Shown here: in pieces, positions 27,451 to 36,418 of the stretch
Layout: each line of letters begins with the position of its first letter
Position numbering within the stretch: the first letter of the stretch is position 1
Source: Acidobacteriota bacterium
GTDB taxonomy: Bacteria; Acidobacteriota; Polarisedimenticolia; Polarisedimenticolales; Polarisedimenticolaceae
Direction: 5' to 3'
NCBI GenBank assembly: GCA_029861955.1
Contig: JAOTYK010000014.1
Span: forward strand, 1-64,000
Length of the DNA: 64,000 nt
The notes under the pieces: model-generated
What the model saw: the letters and a program-made list of their open reading frames with translations, nothing else
Told to the model about the DNA's origin: nothing
Database searches by the model: none
Program-made: the position numbers and the translations under genes

Positions 27451-29076
27451 TTAGTCCATGTAGGGGTAGGGGAACTCCTTCGGTGGGTCGAAGGTCTCCT
27501 TGATCGTTCGTGGACTGACCCAGCGAACCAGGTTCAGGTAGCTTCCGGCCTTGTCGTTGGTTCCCGACGCGCGTCCGCCCCCGAAAGGCTGTTGCCCGAC
27601 CACCGCCCCGGTTGGCTTGTCATTGATGTAGAAGTTACCCGCCGCGTGGGTCAACGTGTCGGCCATCTTGACAATCGCCTCGCGATCCTGGGCAAAGACC
27701 GCGCCCGTCAGAGCGTAAGGTGAACCGCCGTCACAGATCTTGAGTGTCTTGTCGAGGTCCTGATCGCGATACGGGTAGACCGTCAGCACGGGGCCGAAGA
27801 TCTCTTCCTGTAGCAGCTTGAAGTCGGCCTTGCGGGTCAGGACGACCGTCGGCTCGATGAAGTAGCCCTTGCTCTTGTTGTAGTTCCCACCGGCAATGAT
27901 CTTGGCATCCCGCGATCGCTTGGCGTGACGGATATAGCCGGTGATGCTGTCGTATGCGTGGCCGTCGATCACGGCACCCATGAAGTTCTGGTAGTCCGCC
28001 GGGTCGCCCATCTTGATCTTGGCGACCTCGCGAAGCAGCATCTTCTCGAATCGAGGATAGAGCGATTTCGGAACAAACACCCGGGACGCTGCGGAGCACT
28101 TCTGCCCCTGGAATTCGAACGCACCCCGGACACACGCCGTTACCAGCGCCTTGAGGTCCGCCGAGCGGTGGGCGAAGATGAAGTCCTTGCCGCCGGTTTC
28201 GCCGACGATTCGTGGGTAGTACTTGTAACGATCGATGTTCTTGCCGATCGTCGACCACATCCCCTTGAAGACCGCCGTCGAGCCGGTGAAGTGGATCCCC
28301 GCAAGATCGGGGCTGTTGAGACACGGGTCGCCAACGTCTCCGCCGGAGCCGGGGACCAGATTGATCACGCCGGCCGGCAGTCCCGCCTCTTCCAACAGAT
28401 TCATGATGAAGTGAGCGGAGAAGACCGACGACGACGCGGGCTTCCAGACGACGGTGTTGCCCATCAACGCAGGCGCCGTCGGTAGGTTGCCGGCGATGCT
28501 CGTAAAGTTGAAGGGGGTCACGGCGAAGACGAAACCCTCGAGCGGTCGATGCTCGAGAGAGTTCCAGAGGCCGGGGGCCGAGTCGGGCTGCTCGCCATAG
28601 ATCTGCTGCATGTAGTGAACGTTGAAGCGGAAGAAGTCGATCAGCTCACAGGCCGCATCGATCTCTGCCTGATGACAGGTCTTCGATTGGCCCAGCATCG
28701 TCGACGCGTTGAGGATCTGACGATAGGGCCCTGCCAGGAGGTCTGCGGCCTTGAGGAAGATCCCTGCGCGATGACGCCACGGCATCCTCGCCCAGTTCTC
28801 TCGGGCGGCCAGCGCCGCCTGGATCGCACGTTCGACTTCCGGTTTGCGGCACTTGTGCCAGGTCGCCAGCAGATGCCCGTGATCGTGAGGGATGACGGCT
28901 TTCCCCAGTCGACCGGTGCGCACCTTCCGCCCGCCGATGCGGGCCGGGATATCGATCGACTTGGCGGTCATCCGCTTGAGTTCCGCTTCCAGCGCGGCTC
29001 GTTCGGGGCTGCCGGGACGGTACTCGCGAACCGGCTCGTTGACAGGGACGGGAACCTTGAAGTTGCCGTTGGACAT
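27451..29076 (-). CDS. pruA: L-glutamate gamma-semialdehyde dehydrogenase (1-pyrroline-5-carboxylate dehydrogenase)
   Basis: The 541-residue protein matches the monofunctional type-1 P5C dehydrogenase, as in mitochondria and many bacteria. It oxidises glutamate semialdehyde to glutamate in proline catabolism with NAD+. Catalytic residues are complete: Asn in TPFNFTSIAGN, Glu in GETGGKDF, Cys in FQGQKCSAASR. The C-terminal FGGGRASGTNDKAGS is typical. No proline dehydrogenase lies in the window. It contrasts with the ALDH homologue at 6756-8501, which lacks two of these residues. Confidence 0.95.
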   Translation of the reverse strand: MSNGNFKVPVPVNEPVREYRPGSPERAALEAELKRMTAKSIDIPARIGGRKVRTGRLGKAVIPHDHGHLLATWHKCRKPEVERAIQAALAARENWARMPWRHRAGIFLKAADLLAGPYRQILNASTMLGQSKTCHQAEIDAACELIDFFRFNVHYMQQIYGEQPDSAPGLWNSLEHRPLEGFVFAVTPFNFTSIAGNLPTAPALMGNTVVWKPASSSVFSAHFIMNLLEEAGLPAGVINLVPGSGGDVGDPCLNSPDLAGIHFTGSTAVFKGMWSTIGKNIDRYKYYPRIVGETGGKDFIFAHRSADLKALVTACVRGAFEFQGQKCSAASRVFVPKSLYPRFEKMLLREVAKIKMGDPADYQNFMGAVIDGHAYDSITGYIRHAKRSRDAKIIAGGNYNKSKGYFIEPTVVLTRKADFKLLQEEIFGPVLTVYPYRDQDLDKTLKICDGGSPYALTGAVFAQDREAIVKMADTLTHAAGNFYINDKPTGAVVGQQPFGGGRASGTNDKAGSYLNLVRWVSPRTIKETFDPPKEFPYPYMD

Positions 29077-29147
29077 GGCGACTGCTCTCCTCGGGATTGG
29101 ATGTGGGATCCGTGTCGCGAGGATTCTAGCAGCGAGACGCGAATCGG

Positions 29148-29417
29148 TCAGTCGATCTGCTGGAGCGCTTCCTGGACGTCGTCGGCATGGGCGTCGGTCT
29201 GCAGGCGCATCTCGCCGAGACCGGGGAGGTTCCCCTGGCGTAACGCTTCACCGGCACCCGTCTGGCCGTGATCGTCGACCCGCGGACGATCGCCGGCCGC
29301 ATCGAGGGTGGTGGCGACCGGCGCGATCGATTCCCAGTTCTTGGCGACCAGGAGAAGGACGATCGCGACCGTGACAATCAGGATCAACATGCCGAAACTA
29401 CTGCCTCGTCGTGCCAT
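29148..29417 (-). CDS. Small single-span membrane protein
   Basis: The 89-residue protein has a basic N-terminus (MARRGSS), one membrane helix at about residues 9-25 (GMLILIVTVAIVLLLVA) and a soluble acidic tail rich in Gly, Asp and Gln ending DVQEALQQID. The topology suggests N-in, C-out. I do not recognise a family. It lies 71 nt upstream of pruA on the same strand and could be co-transcribed with it. Confidence 0.6.
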   Translation of the reverse strand: MARRGSSFGMLILIVTVAIVLLLVAKNWESIAPVATTLDAAGDRPRVDDHGQTGAGEALRQGNLPGLGEMRLQTDAHADDVQEALQQID

Positions 29418-29473
29418 GTCGTAAACCTAGGTCCGGCCTGCGGCCCCGGCAAGAGTGTGGGAGAATGGCCGTC

Positions 29474-30358
29474 ATGTCCCGCTATTCGTCACTTCTCGGT
29501 CGCTCCTTGCTGTGTCTGCTGGCGTGGGGTCTGACAACGGCGGCAGGCGCCGGTCAGACCGCGGACCGGGTCTTCGGTGGGGTGAACGAATACCGCGCCG
29601 AGGCCGGTGTCGAACTCAGCGAGCGGCTGGCGATCCTGGACCAGGTGGCCATGGCCCGGGCTTCTCGGATTGCGGGACTTCCTGACAAGAAGCGTCTGAG
29701 CGTCAAGGACGGGATCTCTCCGGACATTCGCGCCCTCGGGCTTCGTCTATTCGGGGAGTTGCGGACCCGGGTCGACCTCTCCCGAGGCTACAAGGATCCG
29801 GCGTCATCGATCATCGCCAAGTGGACCAAGGCCAGTGGCTGGAAGGACGCCATGGATCCGCGTTTCGATCTGGCCGGTGCCGCGGACTACACCGCCGCCG
29901 ACGGGACGTTGGTGTTTGTCATGTTGCTGGTCGAATCCTCGAAAGTCCCCGATGACGTCGAAGCCCTCGCGACGTTGACCCTCGACGCCGTCAACGCGGT
30001 CCGTCACCGGCACGCCCTCGAACCGCTGACCGAAGACAGCCGGCTGCGGGATGTCGCCTCGTCTCACAGTAAAGACATGGCCCGTCACGGGTACTTCTCC
30101 CATCGCGACCGCGACGGCAACCGCCCGGCAGATCGACTGGACGAGGCCGATATTTCGTATCGCATGATGGCCGAGAACATCCAGATGAGTCTCGGCGCAC
30201 GGAATCCCATCGAGACGGCGGTCCAGTCCTGGATGGACAGCCCCGGTCACAGGAAGAACATCCTCGATGAGCGGTTTACCCACAGCGGGATCGGCGTTCA
30301 CATTCGGAAGGACGGGACCGTCTACTTCACCCAGATGTTTCTGCTCCCGCCTGCATGA
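29474..30358 (+). CDS. Secreted CAP (SCP/PR1) protein with two CAP-like halves
   Basis: The 294-residue protein starts with a signal peptide (residues 1-27, ending AGAGQ). Residues ~168-292 are a CAP domain: LTLDAVNAVRHRHALEPL, HSKDMARHGYFSH and QSWMDSPGHRKNIL with the conserved His and Glu positions, ending GTVYFTQMFL. Residues ~31-153 look like a second, degenerate copy (FGGVNEYRAEAGVELSERLA, IIAKWTKASGW, DGTLVFVMLL) without the conserved histidines. Start ATG 29474 has GGGAG 10 nt upstream; ATG 29465 would be 1 nt from it. It overlaps gluQ by ATGA. Function of bacterial CAP proteins is mostly unknown. Confidence 0.85.
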   Translation: MSRYSSLLGRSLLCLLAWGLTTAAGAGQTADRVFGGVNEYRAEAGVELSERLAILDQVAMARASRIAGLPDKKRLSVKDGISPDIRALGLRLFGELRTRVDLSRGYKDPASSIIAKWTKASGWKDAMDPRFDLAGAADYTAADGTLVFVMLLVESSKVPDDVEALATLTLDAVNAVRHRHALEPLTEDSRLRDVASSHSKDMARHGYFSHRDRDGNRPADRLDEADISYRMMAENIQMSLGARNPIETAVQSWMDSPGHRKNILDERFTHSGIGVHIRKDGTVYFTQMFLLPPA

Positions 30359-31320
30359 CGCTCCCCACGGGACGATACGCCCCGAGTCCAACCGGTGAGA
30401 TGCATCTCGGGAACGCATCCAGCGCGTTACTCGCGTGGGCGTCGATCCGTTCCCGTGGCGGACGGTTCATCCTGCGAATGGAGGATCTGGATCGTCAACG
30501 ATCCCGCGCCGATCTGGCCCGGCAGCTGCTCGAAGATCTCCGCTGGCTCGGCATCGACTGGGACGAGGGACCGGATGTCGGTGGACCTCGCGGACCCTAC
30601 ACCCAGTCGGATCGGATCGATCTCTATCGCGCCGCCGCAGACCGACTCCACGATCGTGGGGATCTCTACCCCTGTTTCTGCACCCGCAAGGAGATCGCGG
30701 CCGCCGCGAGTGCGCCCCAGGAGCCCGATGAACTCCGGCGTTACCCCGGGACCTGTCGCGAGCTTCCGCCTCAGGTCTCCGAGTCACGGATTGCCCGGGG
30801 GGACCGTCACGCATGGAGATTCCGCGTAGCTGCCGACGCCCGACCGGCATTCGTCGATCGTTTCCACGGAACGCAGATCGTCGACCGGCAACCGGGCGAC
30901 TTCGTCATCCATCGGGCAGATGGGGTGATCGCCTACCAGCTGGCCGTCGTCGTCGACGACATCGCCATGGAGATCGACGAGGTCATCCGTGGCGATGACC
31001 TGTTGGCTTCCACCGCCTGGCAGTGTCTCCTGTTCGACGCGTTCGGCAAGCCATCGCCCACCTTCGGTCACGTGCCGTTGTTGTTGGGTCCCGACGGCCG
31101 GCGTCTCTCCAAGCGTCACGGGGGCATTACCCTGCGGGAGCTTCGGGAGGCCGGCTGGACGGCGGAGGCCCTGGTCGGTTGGTTGGCCTACCAGCTTGGG
31201 TTGATGGAACATGCCGAACCGCTTACGGCCTCGGAATGGGCGACATCGTTCGACGGGTCCGCCCTCAGACCTCACCCGAGGGGAATCGTCGTCGATCTGG
31301 AATCGATGTCGAAGCCGTAG
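30355..31320 (+). CDS. gluQ: Glutamyl-Q tRNA(Asp) synthetase
   Basis: This 321-residue truncated glutamyl-tRNA synthetase paralogue attaches glutamate to queuosine in tRNA(Asp). It has the HIGH-like motif APSPTGEMHLGN, the KMSKS-like RRLSKRHG, and the zinc site CFCTRKE with a later YPGTC. It lacks the C-terminal anticodon-binding domain of GltX, as expected. The gene overlaps the CAP protein gene by ATGA and is followed 13 nt later by the DUF1015 gene, so these three are likely one transcript. Confidence 0.95.
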   Translation: MTLPTGRYAPSPTGEMHLGNASSALLAWASIRSRGGRFILRMEDLDRQRSRADLARQLLEDLRWLGIDWDEGPDVGGPRGPYTQSDRIDLYRAAADRLHDRGDLYPCFCTRKEIAAAASAPQEPDELRRYPGTCRELPPQVSESRIARGDRHAWRFRVAADARPAFVDRFHGTQIVDRQPGDFVIHRADGVIAYQLAVVVDDIAMEIDEVIRGDDLLASTAWQCLLFDAFGKPSPTFGHVPLLLGPDGRRLSKRHGGITLRELREAGWTAEALVGWLAYQLGLMEHAEPLTASEWATSFDGSALRPHPRGIVVDLESMSKP

Positions 31321-31333
31321 TAGCCTCACCTCG

Positions 31334-32587
31334 ATGATCGTCAAGCCATTTCGCGGGCTCCGCCCCCGTGCCGACCTCGCCCACCGGATACCCAGTCTTC
31401 CGTACGACGTGCTGAACAGTGCCGAGGCGCGGGAGTTGGCCGCGGACGACCCCCACACGTTTCTTCACGTCATCAAGGCCGAGATCGATCTCCCCGTTGG
31501 GACCGTGCCCGGTGATGACGCCGTCTACGCGATGGCACGACGCAACCTCGATCACATGGTGGATGAGGGCTGGTTGGTTCAGGACCCGCGCCCGGCCTAC
31601 TACATCTATCAACTGGTGATGGACGGCCAGTCGCAGACGGGAATCGTCGGCGCGGCGGCGGTCACCGACTACCTCGCCGGCAAGATCAAGAAGCACGAGT
31701 TCACCCGTCCGGACAAAGAGGAGGATCGGATCCGTCTGAACGACGCACTCGACGCCCACCCCGGTCCGGTTTTTCTGACGTACCAACCGCTACCCGAACT
31801 GAACGCCCTGATCAACGGCGTGGTCGCTCGAGATCCCGACGTCGACTTCGTTGCCGTCGATGGGGTCCAGCACACGTTGTGGCGCGTCGATGACACCCAA
31901 CAGGTCAACGACATCGCACGGCTACTCGGAAGCGTTCGCGCCACCTACGTCGCCGACGGCCACCATCGGACGGCCGCCGCCGCTGCCGTGTCGAAGATGC
32001 GTGGCGAGCTCTTGGAAGACGCCACCGGTGAGGAGCCCTGTCACTACTTCATGGCGGTCCACTTTCCGGTGGATCAGGTGCGAGTCCTGGACTACAACCG
32101 GGTCGTGCGGGACCTGAACGGTCTGGATTCCGAGCAACTGCTCGAACGGATCTCCGCCGCCGGTTTCCAGGTGGAGCCGGGGCACGCCGGAAAACGTCCG
32201 CCCCATGCCGAGACGTTCGGAATGTACCTGGGCGGTCAGTGGTATCTGTTGAGACCGAGGACGGAGATCATCCCGGAGGGGGATGTGGTCGGCCAACTGG
32301 ACGTGGCAATCCTGACCGATCGCCTGCTGCAGCCGATCCTGGGGATCGGGGATCCCCGCACGGATCGACGCATCGACTTCGTCGGAGGGATCCGCGGCAT
32401 GCAAGAGCTCGAGCGTCGGGTCGATAGCGGTCGCGACGCGGTGGCCTTTGCAATCTACCCGACTCGGTTGGAACAGGTGATGAAGGTTGCCGACGCCGGT
32501 CGTGTGATGCCACCCAAGAGTACCTGGTTCGAACCGAAGCTGCGCTCGGGGATGGTGGTCCAGCGAATCGACGGCGATCGGTTGTAA
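31334..32587 (+). CDS. DUF1015 family protein
   Basis: The 417-residue protein matches DUF1015 through FRGLRPRADLAHRIPSLPYD at the N-terminus, KKHEFTRPDKEEDRIRLND, and YVADGHHRTAAA, a nucleotide-binding ParB/Srx-like motif. Some relatives are serine kinases (SerK-type), so a free-serine kinase role is possible but unproven. ATG 31334 fits the conserved N-terminus; the earlier frame overlaps gluQ. The convergent PilZ gene ends only 4 nt away. Confidence 0.88.
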   Translation: MIVKPFRGLRPRADLAHRIPSLPYDVLNSAEARELAADDPHTFLHVIKAEIDLPVGTVPGDDAVYAMARRNLDHMVDEGWLVQDPRPAYYIYQLVMDGQSQTGIVGAAAVTDYLAGKIKKHEFTRPDKEEDRIRLNDALDAHPGPVFLTYQPLPELNALINGVVARDPDVDFVAVDGVQHTLWRVDDTQQVNDIARLLGSVRATYVADGHHRTAAAAAVSKMRGELLEDATGEEPCHYFMAVHFPVDQVRVLDYNRVVRDLNGLDSEQLLERISAAGFQVEPGHAGKRPPHAETFGMYLGGQWYLLRPRTEIIPEGDVVGQLDVAILTDRLLQPILGIGDPRTDRRIDFVGGIRGMQELERRVDSGRDAVAFAIYPTRLEQVMKVADAGRVMPPKSTWFEPKLRSGMVVQRIDGDRL

Positions 32588-32591
32588 CCGC

Positions 32592-33389
32592 CTACCAGCT
32601 CTGCAGGTTCTTCGTCGTAAACTTCGTCAATAACTTCTTCTTGATCGGGTCGGCAAGACCGGGACGACGCAGCACCTGTCTCTGTCCGCCCGGCGTCATC
32701 CGATCCACGACACGCTGTGCCAGTCGAAGGTTGACCCGCGGATGGGTCGCGATGATCATGTTTACCTCGTCATGGTTGGACCAGCGTGGGTCGTCGGCGA
32801 CCAGCCCCAGTGCTCCTGGAGTCAGTCTCGGGCTGCGGATCATCGTCATCAGCTCCGGTGGCGTCAGGTGGGGGTTTCGTAACAGCGCCTCGGTAACGCC
32901 GTAGTTGCGATCCTGCCAGAGGATCTTTCGAAGATCGCCATCGGCCTTCCGCGCCAGTTGGATCCGATGGGCCACGGGTACCTGCTCGAGCGCCTCACGG
33001 ATCTCTTCTTCAGAAGCGTCCGGCGAGAGCGCGGCGATCGGGGCCGGTGATACCCCCTCGACGACCCGCGCCAGCAGCGCATCGAAGTCGTCATGGACGG
33101 CTTCCGGAGGCGTCTCGAACTGAATCCCGACCCGGGTCTCGCCATCGTCCTGTTCGTGGAGATGAACGATTTTCCCGCTCAGCTCGAGGATCAGGTCTCC
33201 CTGGACCGCCTCCAGGCGAACCCGCACGTCCCGCTCCAGAATCGTCTTGAAGGCCCCGGTCAGCAAAACCCCGGAGCGGCTGAGATCTTCTGCGTGGCAG
33301 TCCCCGCACTGATCCTCGAGGATCAATTGTGCCTTGATTCCGGCCAAAAACCGGTTATCTCGTCGATTGTTGGCGGGGGGTTTCTTCAT
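32592..33389 (-). CDS. PilZ domain protein with helical repeat C-terminus
   Basis: The 265-residue protein begins with a PilZ domain (~9-110): NNRRDNRF supplies the arginine pair and DLSRSGVLL the D-x-S-x-x-G motif that bind c-di-GMP. The C-terminal half has repeated helical units (EALLRNPHLTPPELM, MIRSPRLTPGALGLVADDPRW, IIATHPRVNLRLAQRVVD) resembling leucine-rich-repeat-variant or HEAT-like repeats, a likely protein-binding surface. Start ATG 33389 is taken because RRDNR follows at the usual distance; no strong ribosome site is seen. Confidence 0.85.
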   Translation of the reverse strand: MKKPPANNRRDNRFLAGIKAQLILEDQCGDCHAEDLSRSGVLLTGAFKTILERDVRVRLEAVQGDLILELSGKIVHLHEQDDGETRVGIQFETPPEAVHDDFDALLARVVEGVSPAPIAALSPDASEEEIREALEQVPVAHRIQLARKADGDLRKILWQDRNYGVTEALLRNPHLTPPELMTMIRSPRLTPGALGLVADDPRWSNHDEVNMIIATHPRVNLRLAQRVVDRMTPGGQRQVLRRPGLADPIKKKLLTKFTTKNLQSW

Positions 33390-33456
33390 TATGGGTGGCC
33401 TGCTGCAAGTATAGGCCCTTCCCAACGGCTTTCAAATCGTGTACAACCTTGAGTTA

Positions 33457-33481
33457 TGGGTGGATCAACGTCCACCACCCA
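33457..33481 (+). promoter_or_regulatory. Inverted repeat upstream of the Fic-like gene
   Basis: TGGGTGG (33457-33463) and CCACCCA (33475-33481) are exact reverse complements separated by 11 nt, just upstream of ATG 33490. It could be an operator or a mRNA hairpin. Inverted repeats of this kind often serve autoregulated Fic/winged-helix genes, but that is inference. Confidence 0.35.
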
Positions 33482-33489
33482 AAACCCCC

Positions 33490-34551
33490 ATGATCTTCAA
33501 AATCCCCAACACGCCCAAGCTCCGACAGACGTTGACCGAGATCGATCGGGTCCGCGATCGATTCCGTGGTGGCCGTCCGGCGCCGTCGTCTCGCCTGGAG
33601 CGGATGGCCTACGAGTCGTTGGTCCGCGGTTCCGCCTCGGCCTGTCGGCTGGCGGCCATCCCCATGACCGACCAGCGTGCCGGCGAGATCCTGGAAGCGG
33701 CCCCGGGCGACGCCGACGAACGAGAGCTGGCCTGTTACGCCGCCGGTCTTCGCTCTCCGGTGCCGTCGCGAGATCGTCTCCTCGACAGTTCTTACTTCGG
33801 CGCCCTGCATTCCACGCTGACGGGCAACGATCCCACACGACCGAGCCCGTGGCGTGACGGCCCGTTGCACAACGAGGCGTTCGATCAGGCGGGCCACGCG
33901 ACGGGCCGGGTGATTCCGACGCTTCCTTCTCATCTTGTCGAGACCAAGATGGAAGACCTGTTGACCTGGCTTGAGCTCGAGCTTCGCAGCGGCGATCATC
34001 ATCCCATCATGGTGGTGGCGACCTTCACGCTGGGCTTCCTTGGCATCAGCCCGTTCGGATCGAAGAATCACCGACTGGGTCGACTCCTGCTGCAGAAGCT
34101 GTTGATGCGAGCCGGCTACGAGCACCTGCGCTACGCCAGTCTAGAGGTCGAGATCGAACGCTCTCGCGACGCCTACTACTCGGCGATCGACCGCTCCCGA
34201 AGTCGTCTCTGGATCGGTGCGGGGCAGCTCGAACCCTGGATCGAGTTCGTTACCGACTGTCTCGACGGGCAGCGTCGTTGGGTCGAGGCGCAACTCGGCG
34301 AGAGTTCTGCCGACCCCGTCCCGACGCAGCGCGAGATCTCGCCGTTGCAGGAAGCGATCCTCCTGGCCACCCGAGATCACGGCGTGGTCGATGCCGGGCT
34401 GCTGATCGAGAAGACCGGTGCCAATCGAAATACGCTGAAGGACAACCTTCGCAAGCTTGTGGACCTGGGCTATCTGGAGCGCAGTGGCCAGCGTCGGGGA
34501 ACGCGCTATCGGATCGCAGAGCTCGACGACCCGCCCGTTCCCGAGGTCTGA
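33490..34551 (+). CDS. Fic-domain-like protein with degenerate active site and winged-helix C-terminus
   Basis: The 353-residue protein has the Fic_N/Fic layout: an N-terminal helical part, a flap region (GRVIPTLPSHLVETKMEDLLTWL) and the core helix. The family motif HPFxxGNGRxxR reads SPFGSKNHRLGR (residues 187-198): the catalytic His is Ser187, and both glycines are changed. AMP transfer by the usual mechanism is therefore unlikely. The C-terminal ~60 residues form a winged helix (NRNTLKDNLRKLVDLGYLER), suggesting a DNA-binding regulator. The start could also be GTG 33439; neither has a good ribosome site. Confidence 0.8.
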   Translation: MIFKIPNTPKLRQTLTEIDRVRDRFRGGRPAPSSRLERMAYESLVRGSASACRLAAIPMTDQRAGEILEAAPGDADERELACYAAGLRSPVPSRDRLLDSSYFGALHSTLTGNDPTRPSPWRDGPLHNEAFDQAGHATGRVIPTLPSHLVETKMEDLLTWLELELRSGDHHPIMVVATFTLGFLGISPFGSKNHRLGRLLLQKLLMRAGYEHLRYASLEVEIERSRDAYYSAIDRSRSRLWIGAGQLEPWIEFVTDCLDGQRRWVEAQLGESSADPVPTQREISPLQEAILLATRDHGVVDAGLLIEKTGANRNTLKDNLRKLVDLGYLERSGQRRGTRYRIAELDDPPVPEV

Positions 34552-34560
34552 CCCAACCGG

Positions 34561-36231
34561 TCAGTCGAGATCGGCATCCACCATTGCTGCAACGGCAGCG
34601 GCCCGCTGACGGGCCTCCTTGATCGCTTGACCCATCTCCTTCCGGATCTCATCGGCGACCTCCTGGTCGTGGAGGGTCGGGAGATTGATGCGGACGTTCA
34701 ACGCCGCCCCTTCGGCTGCCGCCAGGCCGCATGCGGCGCCGACCGCGGCATCGCTGACCGAGTTGGGGTTGCCCTTCTCGGCGGCACGAGAGCAGAGAAC
34801 GATCGCCTCGACCGATTTCTGTAGGACCCGTAGTGGCACCCGGGTCGCCCCCTGGTTGGCCTCCTCGAGAGCCCGATCCCGCACTGCCTGTTGCGCCTCC
34901 GTCCGCTTCGGCAAACGGCCGGCGGCCAGCACGGCGTTGAAGGCGTCGGTATCCGCATCGATCGCGTCGACAAACCAGGCCTTCAGAGCATGTCCGTCTA
35001 CACCGATCTCGCCCATCTCCGGTCTTGCCGACTCCATCCCTTTCTTGTTCCAGGTCAGCGCGGCGACCATCGCGGCCAGGGCGGCCGCCAGCGATCCGCA
35101 CAGCGCCGCCACACTTCCGCCGCCGGGGGCGGGGGAGTCGCTGGCCAGCTCATCGGCGAAGTCTCGAACGGTCATGGCCTGGAGACCCGATGGCGCACCG
35201 CGGTAGCGAAGCTCGATGATGTTCTTTTCAGGTTCGAATGGCGCGAGTTCGGCGAGACCCATCGAGAGAGTCGCCGCGTGGATCCTCTCCGACTCGGATA
35301 CGCCGGTGGTCGCACCTTCCTTCCGTAGGTAGTGGTCGCCGGCCGAGAGGATCGCCTCCAACGGGATCAGCCCGACGAGTTCGCTCCCGGTCACCCGCAC
35401 GCCGAGTTTATCGGCCTCTTCGCAGCAGGCGTCGTAGACGTCCTGGATCGAAGTGATCCTGTAGTTCATCAGGTTGAACGAGATCTGCGCTCTCCCGTAC
35501 TCGTCGATGTACCAGCCGCCTCCCTGAAGTTCGGTGAATCGCCCAGGGGTTCGAAGCGCCTTGCCATCCGCATCGCGGACGAACTTGTTGTTGGCGTCCC
35601 GTTTCAGCTTGCCCTGTTCCCGAAGCTCGGCGGCGATCTTGTTGGCCATCTTCCGATTACGCGTGTTGAGGTTGACGTTCCACGCGATGAGGAACTCCCG
35701 TGCCCCGATGGCGGTGGCACCGGCACGGGCGTTGAACGTCGCAGGCCCACAATCCGGCGCGAACCCCGGGTCGGACAGTTTCTGCTCGAGCGCTTCGTAC
35801 TCGCCCTGGCGAATGTCGGGAAGACGTCGTCGCTCTGGAGTTCTCGCCGCCTCGCCGTAAAGGAAGATCGGAAGTCCCAGTTCGTCGCCGACCCGCTTGC
35901 CGAGACGCTCCGCCAGTTCTACGCAGTCCTGCATTGTCGCCCCCTGCATGGGGACGAAGGGGCAGACATCGGTCGCGCCCATGCGCGCGTGAGCCCCCTC
36001 GTGACGGGACATGTCGATCAGTTCGGCCGCTTTCCGGATCACCCGGAACGCCGCCTCCAGGACCGGTTCCGGGGTTCCGGCGAAGGTGATCACCGTCCGG
36101 TTGGTCGCCTGCCCCGGGTCGACATCCAGGAGCTGAACGCCCTCGATTCCCTCGATTTCTGCGGTAACCGCCTGGATTACGGCGGGATCCCGCCCCTCAC
36201 TGATGTTGGGAACGCATTCGATCAGCTTCAT
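34561..36231 (-). CDS. ftcD: Bifunctional glutamate formimidoyltransferase / formimidoyl-THF cyclodeaminase
   Basis: The 556-residue protein is the fused enzyme known from animals and some bacteria. Residues 1-~335 are the formiminotransferase (ECVPNISEGRD, MSRHEGAHARMGATDVCPF, INFNLMNYR-type core). Residues ~350-556 are the cyclodeaminase (FADELASDSPAPGGGSVAAL, ALTWNKKG). It moves the formimino group of the histidine product formiminoglutamate to tetrahydrofolate and releases ammonia, leaving glutamate. No hutH/hutU genes are present here. It is transcribed alone, with a 187-nt gap to the divergent RND operon. Confidence 0.95.
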   Translation of the reverse strand: MKLIECVPNISEGRDPAVIQAVTAEIEGIEGVQLLDVDPGQATNRTVITFAGTPEPVLEAAFRVIRKAAELIDMSRHEGAHARMGATDVCPFVPMQGATMQDCVELAERLGKRVGDELGLPIFLYGEAARTPERRRLPDIRQGEYEALEQKLSDPGFAPDCGPATFNARAGATAIGAREFLIAWNVNLNTRNRKMANKIAAELREQGKLKRDANNKFVRDADGKALRTPGRFTELQGGGWYIDEYGRAQISFNLMNYRITSIQDVYDACCEEADKLGVRVTGSELVGLIPLEAILSAGDHYLRKEGATTGVSESERIHAATLSMGLAELAPFEPEKNIIELRYRGAPSGLQAMTVRDFADELASDSPAPGGGSVAALCGSLAAALAAMVAALTWNKKGMESARPEMGEIGVDGHALKAWFVDAIDADTDAFNAVLAAGRLPKRTEAQQAVRDRALEEANQGATRVPLRVLQKSVEAIVLCSRAAEKGNPNSVSDAAVGAACGLAAAEGAALNVRINLPTLHDQEVADEIRKEMGQAIKEARQRAAAVAAMVDADLD

Positions 36232-36418
36232 CTATTGGACTCCATCGGCTCCTGACCCGGCGAAATTCTAGCAGTCGGGTGTAATCGGTGGGGCTCCCCG
36301 CCCGTCCTAGAGGGTAAGGACAGGGTGGATTGGCACGACTCGGCGGAACCCGATCCACACCTCGTCCGTAAGAGTTATTGAAACGCGAGGCGACGCAACA
36401 GCGAACTGAGGTTTGATC

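Noticed and set aside
36330-36345. TGGCACG resembling a sigma-54 -24 element upstream of the RND operon
   Set aside because: The GC that should form the -12 element is one base too close and the TTGC pattern is absent.
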